Shown: in pieces, positions 51,500-59,970 of the stretch
Numbering within the stretch: position 1 is the first letter of the stretch
Layout of the letters: each line of letters begins with the position of its first letter
Assembly: GCF_019931755.1 (NCBI RefSeq)
Contig: NZ_CP082918.1
Coordinates: forward strand, 4,134,001-4,198,000
Length of the DNA stretch: 64,000 nucleotides
Direction of reading: 5' to 3'
Source: Sutcliffiella horikoshii
Lineage (GTDB): Bacteria > Bacillota > Bacilli > Bacillales > Bacillaceae_I
Made by a program: the position numbers and the translations under genes
The notes under the pieces: generated by a model
The model's input: only the letters and a program-made list of their open reading frames with translations
Database searches by the model: none
What the model was told of the DNA's origin: nothing

Positions 51500-51694
51500 T
51501 TATTCTTCCCAAAATAACTGATCTAACGTTTTAGATAAGGCTTTGCATATAGAAAGACATAAGCTGAGGCTTGGATTGTATTTTCCGAGCTCGATTAGGC
51601 CTATTGTCTGCCGGGAAACCCCTACTATCTTAGCCAGTTCGTCCTGAGACAAGTCCTTTTCCACTCTCGCCATTTTCATTTTTAAGTTTTTCAT
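51500..51694 (-). CDS. Small XRE-family transcriptional regulator
   Basis: A 64-residue helix-turn-helix protein of the YozG/compact XRE type: DLSQDELAKIVGVSRQTIGL followed by IELGKYNPSLSLCLSICKAL. ATG at 51694 overlaps the end of the DUF6773 gene (stop at 51700), so translation is coupled. Such two-gene units usually have the regulator control the membrane protein's expression. Confidence 0.9.
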   Translation of the reverse strand: MKNLKMKMARVEKDLSQDELAKIVGVSRQTIGLIELGKYNPSLSLCLSICKALSKTLDQLFWEE

Positions 51695-51699
51695 GTTGA

Positions 51700-52224
51700 T
51701 CACCGCTCTATTTCGTCTTCATCTAGTTCTTTTTCTGCCGCCTTTTTGCTACGATTCATAGCTGCAAGGAACGTGCTTCCTGATAGTAAAACTAGGAATG
51801 GTATATATATTATCAAGGAAACAAAGAACACCATGAAAAAGTAGGAATATGCTTGTGCAGTCGTGTCCGCATAATTAATGGCGCTGTTTAAGCCGAAGAA
51901 AAGTGCTATGATGACACCGAATGCCCCACCCCAAAAAAGATTCTTCCATTTCATCGGCACCTTACTTTTCCGATCATGCATTTCTACCTCGTCTGATAAT
52001 ACGCCCATGCTTGCACCCCTTGACGTGTAATAGACACCTTGCAGAAAAAGTATTGCTAGTTCTGTGTAAATAGAGTTGACACCAAAGCCGTATTGGTAAA
52101 ACTTAAATCCCATGGAAATAAGACAAATTGCCATTACGAGAAAATAGATTTCCCTGTAAATCTTGTTTTGAGCAGTTACAATCCGCTCATCTTCCACCTT
52201 TGTTGTTCCGCCGAAAATATTCAT
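51700..52224 (-). CDS. DUF6773-type membrane protein
   Basis: A 174-residue protein with four hydrophobic segments (about 27-45, 55-70, 95-112, 128-150) and a charged C-terminal tail KKAAEKELDEDEIER. The N-terminal KVEDERIVTAQNKIYREIYF fits DUF6773, a family commonly encoded beside small XRE regulators. Function unknown. First gene of a two-gene unit. Confidence 0.8.
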   Translation of the reverse strand: MNIFGGTTKVEDERIVTAQNKIYREIYFLVMAICLISMGFKFYQYGFGVNSIYTELAILFLQGVYYTSRGASMGVLSDEVEMHDRKSKVPMKWKNLFWGGAFGVIIALFFGLNSAINYADTTAQAYSYFFMVFFVSLIIYIPFLVLLSGSTFLAAMNRSKKAAEKELDEDEIER

Positions 52225-52388
52225 TTCCCTTCACCTCTTTGTAAAATATGGATTATACTTATTATTATACATTTTACATTACTTTATGCAATATATATAT
52301 GTCATTTAGACAAATATATTTTATTGCTAATGTAACGGGGAGTTTTTCCCAATTGCATTTAGAGGAGCTATTCCACTCAAAAACTTAT

Positions 52389-52499
52389 CGGGCGATTTTA
52401 CGGGTGTTTCGGGCGATAATTAGATTTTACGGGCGATTCTGCACTGAAATCGGGCGATAATTTCAATTTACGGGCGATTTTCACGAGTAATCGGGCGAA
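52389..52499. repeat. CGGGCGAT short repeats with helical spacing
   Basis: CGGGCGA(T/A) starts at 52389, 52410, 52440, 52451, 52471 and 52492, with a degenerate CGGGTGT at 52401. Intervals are 21, 30, 11, 20 and 21. The same octamer occurs once per unit in array D. The rest of the 350-bp gap (52225-52388) is AT-rich and shows no gene. Confidence 0.8.
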
Positions 52500-52529
52500 A
52501 CCTAATATTCGACTAATTCCGCAAGCAAA

Positions 52530-52562
52530 CAAAAAAAAGCCGAGATAAGAGCATCTCGACTT
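52530..52562 (-). terminator. Intrinsic terminator of the MDR/VOC operon
   Basis: On the minus strand GTCGAGAT, loop GCTCTT, ATCTCGGC, then eight Ts. Confidence 0.87.
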
Positions 52563-52577
52563 CCGACTTCCAGCAAC

Positions 52578-53555
52578 CTACATCTTCACAATAATCTTCC
52601 CTCTTACATGCCTTCCTTGCAGCTCCTCCAGCCCTTCCACTAACTCTTCTCGCGAAAGAACCTTCGTTACAAGGGATTCCAACCGACCATCTTTCACCAT
52701 GCCCATGAGCTCTTCCGCCATGAAAGCCAGGTTGCTGACTGCTCGATCATCCCCACTAGCGTGTGCAGCCCCCAGAGCCACCTCATGGATCGACGGAGAC
52801 AAGGAGAATGGTTTGACGCCGGAAAGGTCTGGAGCGCCTGCAATGTACGCCAGATGGCCTGAGAATGCGAGACGTTCTAAATCTTCTGTTGCCACATCTC
52901 GGCCAACTGTATTGAGGATCAAATCTGCTCCCCGACCGTTTGTTTCTTCCATAATGCGTTCTGTCACATTTTCCTCTTTATAATCAATGGCGACGTCCGC
53001 TCCGAGATTCTTTACCAACTCATGATTGGATTTGGAAGCGGTCGTGAACACTTTCAGGCCCTGCATTTTCGCCAATTGAATTGCAAAACCACCAACTCCG
53101 CCGGCACCTGCATGTATGAGAATGTTCTTTTTGTGTGTCGCATTTAATTTTTGAACAACAGCTTCATAAGCAGTCATCCCCGCACATAAAATGGCTGCCG
53201 CATCTTCATAAGTGACTTCATCTGGAATACGTCCAGCTGCTCGTGCATCCACGACTGCAAGCTCTGCAAACGCACCTTTTTTAGCAAGGCTTGTATGGAT
53301 TGCAACCCGGTCGCCAGCTTTAAAGCCGCTAACTCCTTCTCCAACTGAAACCACCTCACCAGCAAGGTCCACTCCCACGATATGCGGATAGTTCCATGCA
53401 GGGTTGCCGTTCATAGCTACTTTGTAGTCAACAGGATTCAACGCCACTGCTTTTACTCTGACTAACAGTTCCCCATTTCCTTCTTTCGGGTCCGCAATTT
53501 CTCCCCATTCCATATGGTCAAGACTGCCTGCTTCTTTTAATAACCATGCTTTCAT
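52578..53555 (-). CDS. Zinc-independent MDR-family NADP-dependent oxidoreductase
   Basis: A 325-residue quinone-reductase-like protein. The N-terminal GroES-like domain contains NPVDYKVAMNG and GVDLAGEVVSVGEGVSGFKAGDRV; the NADPH Rossmann fold has ILIHAGAGGVGGFAIQLAK. The zinc-binding cysteines of alcohol dehydrogenases are absent. It probably reduces quinones or reactive enones. It follows a VOC-domain gene by 18 bases and is divergent from an HxlR regulator, a set-up typical of aldehyde/quinone stress systems. Confidence 0.88.
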   Translation of the reverse strand: MKAWLLKEAGSLDHMEWGEIADPKEGNGELLVRVKAVALNPVDYKVAMNGNPAWNYPHIVGVDLAGEVVSVGEGVSGFKAGDRVAIHTSLAKKGAFAELAVVDARAAGRIPDEVTYEDAAAILCAGMTAYEAVVQKLNATHKKNILIHAGAGGVGGFAIQLAKMQGLKVFTTASKSNHELVKNLGADVAIDYKEENVTERIMEETNGRGADLILNTVGRDVATEDLERLAFSGHLAYIAGAPDLSGVKPFSLSPSIHEVALGAAHASGDDRAVSNLAFMAEELMGMVKDGRLESLVTKVLSREELVEGLEELQGRHVRGKIIVKM

Positions 53556-53573
53556 TTGGTTTCCCCTCCTGAA

Positions 53574-54065
53574 TTAGTAAGCACCTTCTGAGTAAGTCAG
53601 CTCATAGGAGTGCGAGTAAATCTCCACTAAATTACCGAATGGATCTTCACAGTAAACCATGCGATATGGCTTTTCTCCAGGGTAATATTCGCGAATTGGC
53701 ATGCGTTGTTTGCCGCCATGCTCAACAATTTTCTCTACAAGCCCTTCTACATCAGGGTCTTGAACGCAGTAATGGAAGATGCCTGTCTTCCAATATTCAA
53801 AGTTATTTTCCGGCTTTTCATTTTCCGGAAATTCAAATAGTTCAATCCCGATTTTGTCTCCAGTCGCAAGATGCGCGATGCGGAATTTTCCCCATCCTTT
53901 TCCGAAGACATCTGTGCACATTACACCAATCGCGGAGTCATCCTCCACCACTTCAGCTGGTTCCATGATGACATACCAGCCCATCACCTCTGTATAAAAC
54001 TTTACTGCCTGTTCCAAGTTAGGAACAGATAACCCTATATGCGAAAATGTTCTTGGATATCTCAT
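53574..54065 (-). CDS. VOC-family (glyoxalase-like) protein
   Basis: A 163-residue metal-binding protein with two beta-alpha-beta-beta-beta modules: TFSHIGLSVPNLEQAVKFYT (first, with a metal-ligand His) and GIFHYCVQDPDVEGLV (second His), plus acidic ligands in IGIELFEF and NLVEIYSH. VOC proteins include glyoxalases, ring-cleaving dioxygenases and resistance factors; the metal ligands are kept, so an enzyme is likely. First gene of the operon with the MDR oxidoreductase. Confidence 0.87.
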   Translation of the reverse strand: MRYPRTFSHIGLSVPNLEQAVKFYTEVMGWYVIMEPAEVVEDDSAIGVMCTDVFGKGWGKFRIAHLATGDKIGIELFEFPENEKPENNFEYWKTGIFHYCVQDPDVEGLVEKIVEHGGKQRMPIREYYPGEKPYRMVYCEDPFGNLVEIYSHSYELTYSEGAY

Positions 54066-54130
54066 TGTTCTTCCTCCTCAAATAAAATAATTTGCTTATA
54101 ATGATAGGGTAAAATATAATGCAGAAATAA

Positions 54131-54146
54131 AAAAGTACGCACTTTT
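54131..54146. promoter_or_regulatory. Operator candidate between the VOC operon and HxlR gene
   Basis: AAAAGTACGCACTTTT is a perfect inverted repeat with a 4-base spacer, midway between the divergent genes and 37 bp before the HxlR start. HxlR-type repressors usually bind palindromes in their shared promoter region; binding here is inferred. Confidence 0.5.
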
Positions 54147-54182
54147 AGGTAACTGACCTTGAAATAGAAAGGACTGAATTAT

Positions 54183-54578
54183 GTGGAACCAACAGAATTC
54201 CCCGTCAATCGAGCGCTAACTGTAATCGGTGGTAAATGGCGACCGCAAGTATATTGTGCCCTCGAAAATGGTCCTAAACGCTTTTCCGAGCTGGAAAGAG
54301 AAATTCCAGAAATTAATCGAAAAGTGCTGACCGATCAGCTTCGTGAGCTTGAGCAATTAGGCATGGTAAAAAGAACCGAATTTCCAGGGAAAGTGTTGCA
54401 TGTGGAATATGAGCTGACAGAAGAAGCACTCACCCTGCAACCGACCATGAAGTCTTTGTGTAAGTGGGGTACTGGGAATGCTCAGAAGAACAGTAAAAGC
54501 AGCCCAAATTGTAAAAAATCGGGCTGCTTTTTCCTGTTTATTTTAAATCTCTTCCCTATCCCAATGGCGATGAGCTGA
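54183..54578 (+). CDS. HxlR-family regulator with aberrant C-terminus
   Basis: A winged-helix regulator beginning FPVNRALTVIGGKWRPQVYC and continuing FSELEREIPEINRKVLTDQL, the HxlR core (residues 5-95). GTG start with AAAGGA 9 bases upstream. The normal family length is about 105-115, but this 131-residue frame runs through a perfect terminator hairpin and 36 bases into the end of the convergent catalase gene, giving an odd tail (KKSGCFFLFILNLFPIP). A stop in the frame one base back lies at 54494-54496, just before the hairpin, so a 3' frameshift or sequence error is possible. The usual conserved Cys near the N-terminus is missing (VNRAL in place of CPV). Confidence 0.75.
   Translation: MEPTEFPVNRALTVIGGKWRPQVYCALENGPKRFSELEREIPEINRKVLTDQLRELEQLGMVKRTEFPGKVLHVEYELTEEALTLQPTMKSLCKWGTGNAQKNSKSSPNCKKSGCFFLFILNLFPIPMAMS
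54495..54532. terminator. Intrinsic terminator between convergent HxlR and catalase genes
   Basis: AAAAGCAGCCC and GGGCTGCTTTT form an 11-bp perfect stem around a 16-base loop; A and T runs allow action in both directions. Confidence 0.87.
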
Positions 54579-56585
54579 AACTGCATCGACAAAACCAGTC
54601 ACAAACTGTTCTGTATCATCACCGAGTACCACTCCCGGAGCTCCAGATACCTCTAGTTTCTCCAGCCACAGTTTGCCGTCATGGGTAGCGCCGATCGGTT
54701 TAAAATGATCGTAGGCTTCTTCCACAAAATAAGTGGTTTCACGGTTAAATTTCTTGTCGACATCTTTGCCGCCAACCACGTAAAGCGCATCAAACAATAC
54801 CGAATCACATGTCAGGAACGTATGGTCCACCTCTAGCTCGACGCCACCACTACCCTTCACTGTACCTAGTTTGGCACTGATAAGTTCCGGCTGCACGCCC
54901 TGTCCTTTCAAAGATTCAAGAACGGATGCTACTTCCTTACCTTGGAAGTCATTTGAAATGATAACCCCCACTTTACGTGTGGCAGGTTTTTTCACCGTAT
55001 TTTCCTGACTGAGTGCAGGCGACGATTTTGTAACAGAAGACCCTGAACCATTAGGCTTAGTAGCACCAATCGCTTCTGCCACTGCTTCAGCAAGCTCCAT
55101 GTTCACATTGGCAAACATGTCAACAACCTGTTGCCTCACATCTTCACTCTTTACTTTTCCAAGTTCAAAGCTGAACGCCTGTTTGATATGGTCTTTTTCA
55201 GGCTTTGTCATGCTGTTCCAAAATAAAGTTGCTTGGGAAAAATGATCCCTAAAGCTGTCACTTCGCGTTCTCACTTTTCTACCTTCGACCTTTTCTTGAT
55301 AATGGACATACCCGCCTTCCGCTTCACTTGCCGGTCTCGGGGTATTGGAAGCCAGTGAGTTCTTATGATAGCTTACCGGGCCCTTATTAATCGTTTGACG
55401 ACCGTAGCCATCACGCTGATTGTTATGGAACGGACATACCGGCCTGTTGATAGGAAGCTCATGGAAATTAGGGCCTCCTAGTCGAATAAGCTGGGTATCT
55501 GTATAGGAAAACAGACGTCCCTGTAACAATGGGTCGTTGGAAAAATCGATGCCGGGTACCACATGCCCCGGGTGGAATGCCGCCTGTTCCGTTTCGGCAA
55601 ACACATTGTCGACATTTCGATTCAGTGTTAATTTCCCAATAATTTTTACAGGCACATCTTCTTCCGGCCAAAGCTTCGTCGGATCCAGAATATCAAAGTC
55701 AAACTTAAATTCATCCTCTTCTGCAAGAAGCTGAACACCAAATTCGTATTCCGGGTAGTCCCCATTTTCAATTGACTCCCAAAGGTCGCGACGATGAAAG
55801 TCAGGATCTTTTCCGTTAATTTTTTGTGCTTCGTCCCAAACAAGAGAATGCGTACCAAGCACCGGCTTCCAGTGGAATTTAACAAAATGAGCTTTTCCTT
55901 CCGCATTTACAAAACGGAAGGTATGAACGCCAAAGCCCTCCATCATCCGAAGACTTCTCGGAATGGCGCGGTCAGACATCGCCCACATGACCATATGTGC
56001 AGACTCCTGGTTGTTGGCGATAAAATCCCAAAAAGTATCGTGGGCAGAAGCAGCTTGCGGCATTTCATTATGCGGTTCCGGTTTTAGTGCATGTACAAGA
56101 TCTGGGAATTTGATGGCATCTTGTATGAAAAACACCGGAATATTGTTTCCAACAAGATCGTAGTTCCCCTCTTCTGTATAAAACTTCGTTGCAAAACCGC
56201 GTGCATCACGAACCGTTTCCCCTGAACCCCTAGATCCTGCAACCGTTGAAAAACGTACAAATACTGGCGTTTTTACCGAAGTGTCTTGCAAGAATTTCGC
56301 TTTTGTATATTTCTCCATTGATTCATATAGTTCAAACTCGCCATGGGCCGCAAATCCCCTTGCATGGACAATCCTCTCCGGGATGCGCTCATGGTCAAAG
56401 TGTGTCATCTTTTCTCTGAAATGAAAGTCCTCCATTAAGGTAGGTCCCCGTTCGCCTGCTTTTAAGGAGAACTCATCCTCTGAGACCTTGACTCCCTGGT
56501 TGGTCGTCATGGTCTTCCCTTCATCCTCTACACGGTACTGATCTAATTGGTCATGTTTGCTTTGCTCGTTCACTTTTTTACTCAA
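54543..56585 (-). CDS. katE: Large-subunit catalase with C-terminal DJ-1/PfpI-like domain
   Basis: A 680-residue monofunctional heme catalase of the HPII type that decomposes hydrogen peroxide. The distal His74 lies in RIPERIVHARGFAAHG, the essential Asn in DLVGNNIPVFF, and the proximal heme Tyr in RLFSYTDTQLIRLGG. From about residue 530 a flavodoxin-like DJ-1/PfpI domain follows (RKVGVIISNDFQGKEVASVL, DALYVVGG), typical of large catalases. The start is a TTG with GGAG about 6 bases upstream. No other gene in the operon. Confidence 0.95.
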   Translation of the reverse strand: MSKKVNEQSKHDQLDQYRVEDEGKTMTTNQGVKVSEDEFSLKAGERGPTLMEDFHFREKMTHFDHERIPERIVHARGFAAHGEFELYESMEKYTKAKFLQDTSVKTPVFVRFSTVAGSRGSGETVRDARGFATKFYTEEGNYDLVGNNIPVFFIQDAIKFPDLVHALKPEPHNEMPQAASAHDTFWDFIANNQESAHMVMWAMSDRAIPRSLRMMEGFGVHTFRFVNAEGKAHFVKFHWKPVLGTHSLVWDEAQKINGKDPDFHRRDLWESIENGDYPEYEFGVQLLAEEDEFKFDFDILDPTKLWPEEDVPVKIIGKLTLNRNVDNVFAETEQAAFHPGHVVPGIDFSNDPLLQGRLFSYTDTQLIRLGGPNFHELPINRPVCPFHNNQRDGYGRQTINKGPVSYHKNSLASNTPRPASEAEGGYVHYQEKVEGRKVRTRSDSFRDHFSQATLFWNSMTKPEKDHIKQAFSFELGKVKSEDVRQQVVDMFANVNMELAEAVAEAIGATKPNGSGSSVTKSSPALSQENTVKKPATRKVGVIISNDFQGKEVASVLESLKGQGVQPELISAKLGTVKGSGGVELEVDHTFLTCDSVLFDALYVVGGKDVDKKFNRETTYFVEEAYDHFKPIGATHDGKLWLEKLEVSGAPGVVLGDDTEQFVTGFVDAVSAHRHWDREEI

Positions 56586-56683
56586 TTCGCCGCTCCACTC
56601 CTTAAATTAGATTATGTAAAAAAAAGGACATACCTTTTTTACGTACCCTGTTAAAAAGAGGAACAAACCAGCAATCAGACAAG

Positions 56684-57517
56684 TTATTTCACAGCACCAG
56701 CCGTCAGGCCATCCATAAATTGCTTAGATGCGACAAAGAATAAGATGATCATTGGAAGGGAGGATAAGGTCAATCCGGCAAAAAGTGTCCCCCAGTCCGC
56801 AGAATATTCCCCAAACAGGGAAAGCATGCCGACGGGAATCGTTTTTTTCATTTCATCGGTAATAAAAATTAACGGAAAGAAGAAATCGTTCCATGACGAG
56901 ATGAAGTTGATGATCATCACGGTCCCCAATGCCGGCCTGATTAATGGAATCAAGACGCTCCAAAGGATTCTAAGATCACTCGCCCCATCCATTCTTGCCG
57001 CTTCCTCCAACTCCACCGGCATCGTCCGGAAGAAACCGGTCAATATGAGAATGGATAGTGGAATTCCTCCTGCTGTGTACATAAAAATAAGGGACCAAAG
57101 CGAATTCAACAAACCAAGGTCTTTCATCAAAATAAATAATGGCACAATCCCAAGCTTAATGGGAATCATCATCCCCATCAGGAAAAAGAAGAATAAAAAA
57201 TTGTTCCACCAAAACGTATATCTAGCAATATAGAAAGCTGCCAAAGATGTGGTAACCAATATGAGAAGCACAGATATGACACTGACAAACACACTATTGA
57301 AAAAGTAGGTACCAAATGGCACTTCCTCTATCAATCTTCTATATGTATCCAAGCTGAAGTTCTTAGGAAAAGAAAGAGGGTTCATAAATATTTCGGCACT
57401 CGGCTTAAAGGATGACAATACCATTAACACAATGGGATACAAGCTGATCGTGGCGAATGCAAAGGCAATAATATAGTATAGCGGTCTCGTCCATAATGTC
57501 TGTTTCACCTTTTCCAC
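56684..57517 (-). CDS. Sugar ABC transporter permease (second subunit)
   Basis: A 277-residue MalG-like membrane subunit with six membrane segments. The EAA loop that contacts the ATPase is EEAARMDGASDLRILWSVLIP (about 180). Its start touches the stop of the other permease gene. Together with that permease and the lipoprotein it forms a carbohydrate importer; the shared ATPase (MsmX-type) is not in the window. Confidence 0.92.
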   Translation of the reverse strand: MEKVKQTLWTRPLYYIIAFAFATISLYPIVLMVLSSFKPSAEIFMNPLSFPKNFSLDTYRRLIEEVPFGTYFFNSVFVSVISVLLILVTTSLAAFYIARYTFWWNNFLFFFFLMGMMIPIKLGIVPLFILMKDLGLLNSLWSLIFMYTAGGIPLSILILTGFFRTMPVELEEAARMDGASDLRILWSVLIPLIRPALGTVMIINFISSWNDFFFPLIFITDEMKKTIPVGMLSLFGEYSADWGTLFAGLTLSSLPMIILFFVASKQFMDGLTAGAVK

Positions 57518-58471
57518 CTACATTTCCACTTGTTTTTTCTGCATGTATTTAAGTAATAAAGCTGTACATGTTGCGATGAACAAAAACAGTACCACAGCCA
57601 GTGCTGAGCCTAGTCCGACTGCAGTTGAGTCACCCGCTGCTGAACCACCAAATGCTAAACGGTAAAAGAATACTGCCAATAAGTCTGTGGAGTAATAAGG
57701 CTCTCCTTGTGATCCCTGCATAGCATAGACAAGTTCAAAGGCCTCAAAGGATTGAATGAATGTTAAAACAGTCATGATCATGATCGAAGGTAGCATCAAC
57801 GGCAAAATGATTTTGGTAATCACATTTGCTCCGTTCGCCCCGTCCAATTTGGCAGCTTCCACTAACTCTTTAGGAATGGATTGTAACCCTGCCAAAAATA
57901 TCAACATCGCAAATCCGATACCAAACCAGCAGTTAACCAAAATGATGGCCATAAGTGCCGTTTTAGGGTCACCAAGCCATGCTTTCTGTAGGGACTCCAT
58001 GCCAAACTCCCCTAAGATGACGTTCAGTGCTCCAAAGTTTGGATTCAATATCAGCTTCCAAAGGAAACCTACTACGATGACAGACAATAATCGCGGAAGG
58101 AAATAAGCAACTTTTAAGAATTCCGACCCTTTAATTCTTTTATAGATGATAAATGCCAATACGAAAGCAATGCCGTTTTGAACAATCATTTGCACGACAA
58201 AATACAATACATTATTTTTGGCTGCATTCCAGAACATATTACTGAATGGTTGCAGGGTGAAGAGGTCGATGAAGTTTGCCAACCCTACAAATGCCCCTCT
58301 TGTGATGCCGTTCCAGTCGTAAAAGCTGTATGATAAGGCCGCTACTAGTGGATAGACGATGAAGATGCTGAAGATAAGCAGGGCGGGAATAGGGAAAAGA
58401 TGGATGGCCCATCTTTTCCAGTTTCTCGTTTTCTTTTGTTTCACAATGGGTGTATTGGTTTCGATTTGCAT
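57518..58471 (-). CDS. Sugar ABC transporter permease (first subunit)
   Basis: A 317-residue MalF-like membrane subunit with six segments and the EAA motif VEAAKLDGANGANVITKIILP (about 220). ATG at 58471 with GGCGGAG just upstream is preferred; the frame could extend to 58534 but that part lacks an RBS and reaches towards the dispersed repeat. In the operon it follows the binding-protein gene after a gap of about 190 bases that holds a GC-rich element. Confidence 0.91.
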   Translation of the reverse strand: MQIETNTPIVKQKKTRNWKRWAIHLFPIPALLIFSIFIVYPLVAALSYSFYDWNGITRGAFVGLANFIDLFTLQPFSNMFWNAAKNNVLYFVVQMIVQNGIAFVLAFIIYKRIKGSEFLKVAYFLPRLLSVIVVGFLWKLILNPNFGALNVILGEFGMESLQKAWLGDPKTALMAIILVNCWFGIGFAMLIFLAGLQSIPKELVEAAKLDGANGANVITKIILPLMLPSIMIMTVLTFIQSFEAFELVYAMQGSQGEPYYSTDLLAVFFYRLAFGGSAAGDSTAVGLGSALAVVLFLFIATCTALLLKYMQKKQVEM

Positions 58472-58515
58472 ATTCTCCGCCACCTTACTTATTATTGTGC
58501 TGTTTTGCTTGAACA

Positions 58516-58646
58516 CAGCTGTTGATTTCCACAAATGGCTTCGCTTTCCGCGGGGCGACCTTGAGCCTCCTCGCTTCGCTGCGGGGTCTCAACATTGTCG
58601 CTACTCCCCCGCTGGAGTCTACGCCTTTTGCTCCAATCAACAGCTT
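58516..58646 (+). repeat. Dispersed GC-rich palindromic element, copy 5
   Basis: About 131 bp between the binding-protein and permease genes of the ABC importer, inside an operon. Shared blocks GGCTTCGCTTTCCGCGGGG, GAGCCTCCTCGCTTCG and GCGGGGTCTCAAC. Ends AGCTGTTGATT and AATCAACAGCT are exactly complementary (11 bp). Confidence 0.85.
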
Positions 58647-58662
58647 TAAAAACTATCACTTA

Positions 58663-59940
58663 TTATTGAAATGGCTCAAACCAAGCCTCTGTGTTTTCTT
58701 GTAGTGTTTTAACGACTCCGTCTACGTCTTGTTCACCGATATACATTCCTTGCAGCTCCGTTTCAATGGTAACTTTGGAGGATGGGTTACCGCCTGCAAA
58801 GTAAACAAGCATCATATATGGTGTAGAATAGTCGCTTACTGCTTTGCTAAGGTCGTTCACTAATTCGTTGTCAGATTGAACACCTGGAATGGCGCTGATC
58901 ATCTTGAAGTTTGTCGTGAACAGTTCACCAAACTCTTCTGTTGTTAAGAATTCCAGGAATTTTTTTGCTTCTTCCTTGTGCTCAGAGTTTGCGTTAATTC
59001 CGAATGATCCATCCACCCATGTTGTAAGGGTAGGCTCTCCGCCAACTGCTGATGGCATTGGGAAAAAACCAAGTTCTAAGTCTGGATTCATCTCACGTAA
59101 TACTTCGATTTCCCAGCTGCCAAGAGGGAACATTGCTGCTTGACCTGTGAAGAAAAGTGTACGAATATCTTCCATGCCAAGTCCCTCTGAGTTGTTAGGG
59201 AAATATTCTTTCAGATCTTCCATCACTTGAATGGATTTCACGAATTCAGGGCTTGTAAAATCTGTCTCCCCTTTCGAGATTTTTTCAACAAAATCATTTC
59301 CACCCCAATGTGCAGGGCCAAAAATTCCGTGTGCAAGGGATAACAACCAACCTTCTTTCGTTCCGAACGCAAGTGGTGTAACGCCTTCAGACTTTAACTT
59401 TTCATTAATGGCAATAAACTCATCCCACGTTTTCGGCTCTTCTAGCCCATGCTCTTTAAAAATTGCTTTATTGTAAAATACTTGTGTTGTACTTAAGTTC
59501 AAAGGAACACCATATTGCTTGCCATCTTCCCCTCTGGATGCCTGCAAAGTTTCCTCCGGGAATGTATCCAATCCGTTTAAGCCATCAATTGGCTCTACAT
59601 AGCCTGCTTTTGCCAATTCAAGACCTGGTGCGTATGGACGAAGGTGAATGATGTCTGGACCTTCTCCTGCTTGCAGAGAAGTATTTAGGATTGTGTTATA
59701 TTCCGTATTTTTGGACGGTTTGAATTCCACTTTGATTTCTGGGTGTTTTTCGTTAAATGCCTCAATTACTTTTTGATAGTTCGCTGAATCCTCTGTTCTC
59801 CAGCTTCCGATGGTCAGTGTGACACTGTCTTCGTCATTGTTGTCGCTGTTTGATCCTCCAGATTCGTTGGAGCATGCTGCGGAAACGATTAGCATTAGCG
59901 CCATTAAACTCAATAACCAAATTCTCCCTATACCCTTCAC
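58663..59940 (-). CDS. Sugar ABC transporter substrate-binding lipoprotein
   Basis: A 425-residue extracellular binding protein. Signal peptide with lipobox VSAAC (Cys23) and a Ser/Asn/Gly-rich linker; then the family 1 solute-binding fold: VTLTIGSWRTEDSANYQKVI, AGEGPDIIHLRPYAP and FTGQAAMFPLGSWEIEVL. GTG start at 59940 behind AAGGGGG. The operon with a MurR/RpiR regulator and a serine hydrolase suggests a cell-wall-derived amino sugar or muropeptide as ligand, but this is inference. Confidence 0.9.
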   Translation of the reverse strand: MKGIGRIWLLSLMALMLIVSAACSNESGGSNSDNNDEDSVTLTIGSWRTEDSANYQKVIEAFNEKHPEIKVEFKPSKNTEYNTILNTSLQAGEGPDIIHLRPYAPGLELAKAGYVEPIDGLNGLDTFPEETLQASRGEDGKQYGVPLNLSTTQVFYNKAIFKEHGLEEPKTWDEFIAINEKLKSEGVTPLAFGTKEGWLLSLAHGIFGPAHWGGNDFVEKISKGETDFTSPEFVKSIQVMEDLKEYFPNNSEGLGMEDIRTLFFTGQAAMFPLGSWEIEVLREMNPDLELGFFPMPSAVGGEPTLTTWVDGSFGINANSEHKEEAKKFLEFLTTEEFGELFTTNFKMISAIPGVQSDNELVNDLSKAVSDYSTPYMMLVYFAGGNPSSKVTIETELQGMYIGEQDVDGVVKTLQENTEAWFEPFQ

Positions 59941-59970
59941 CGTGAATCCCCCTTGTTATTAATAGAATAT

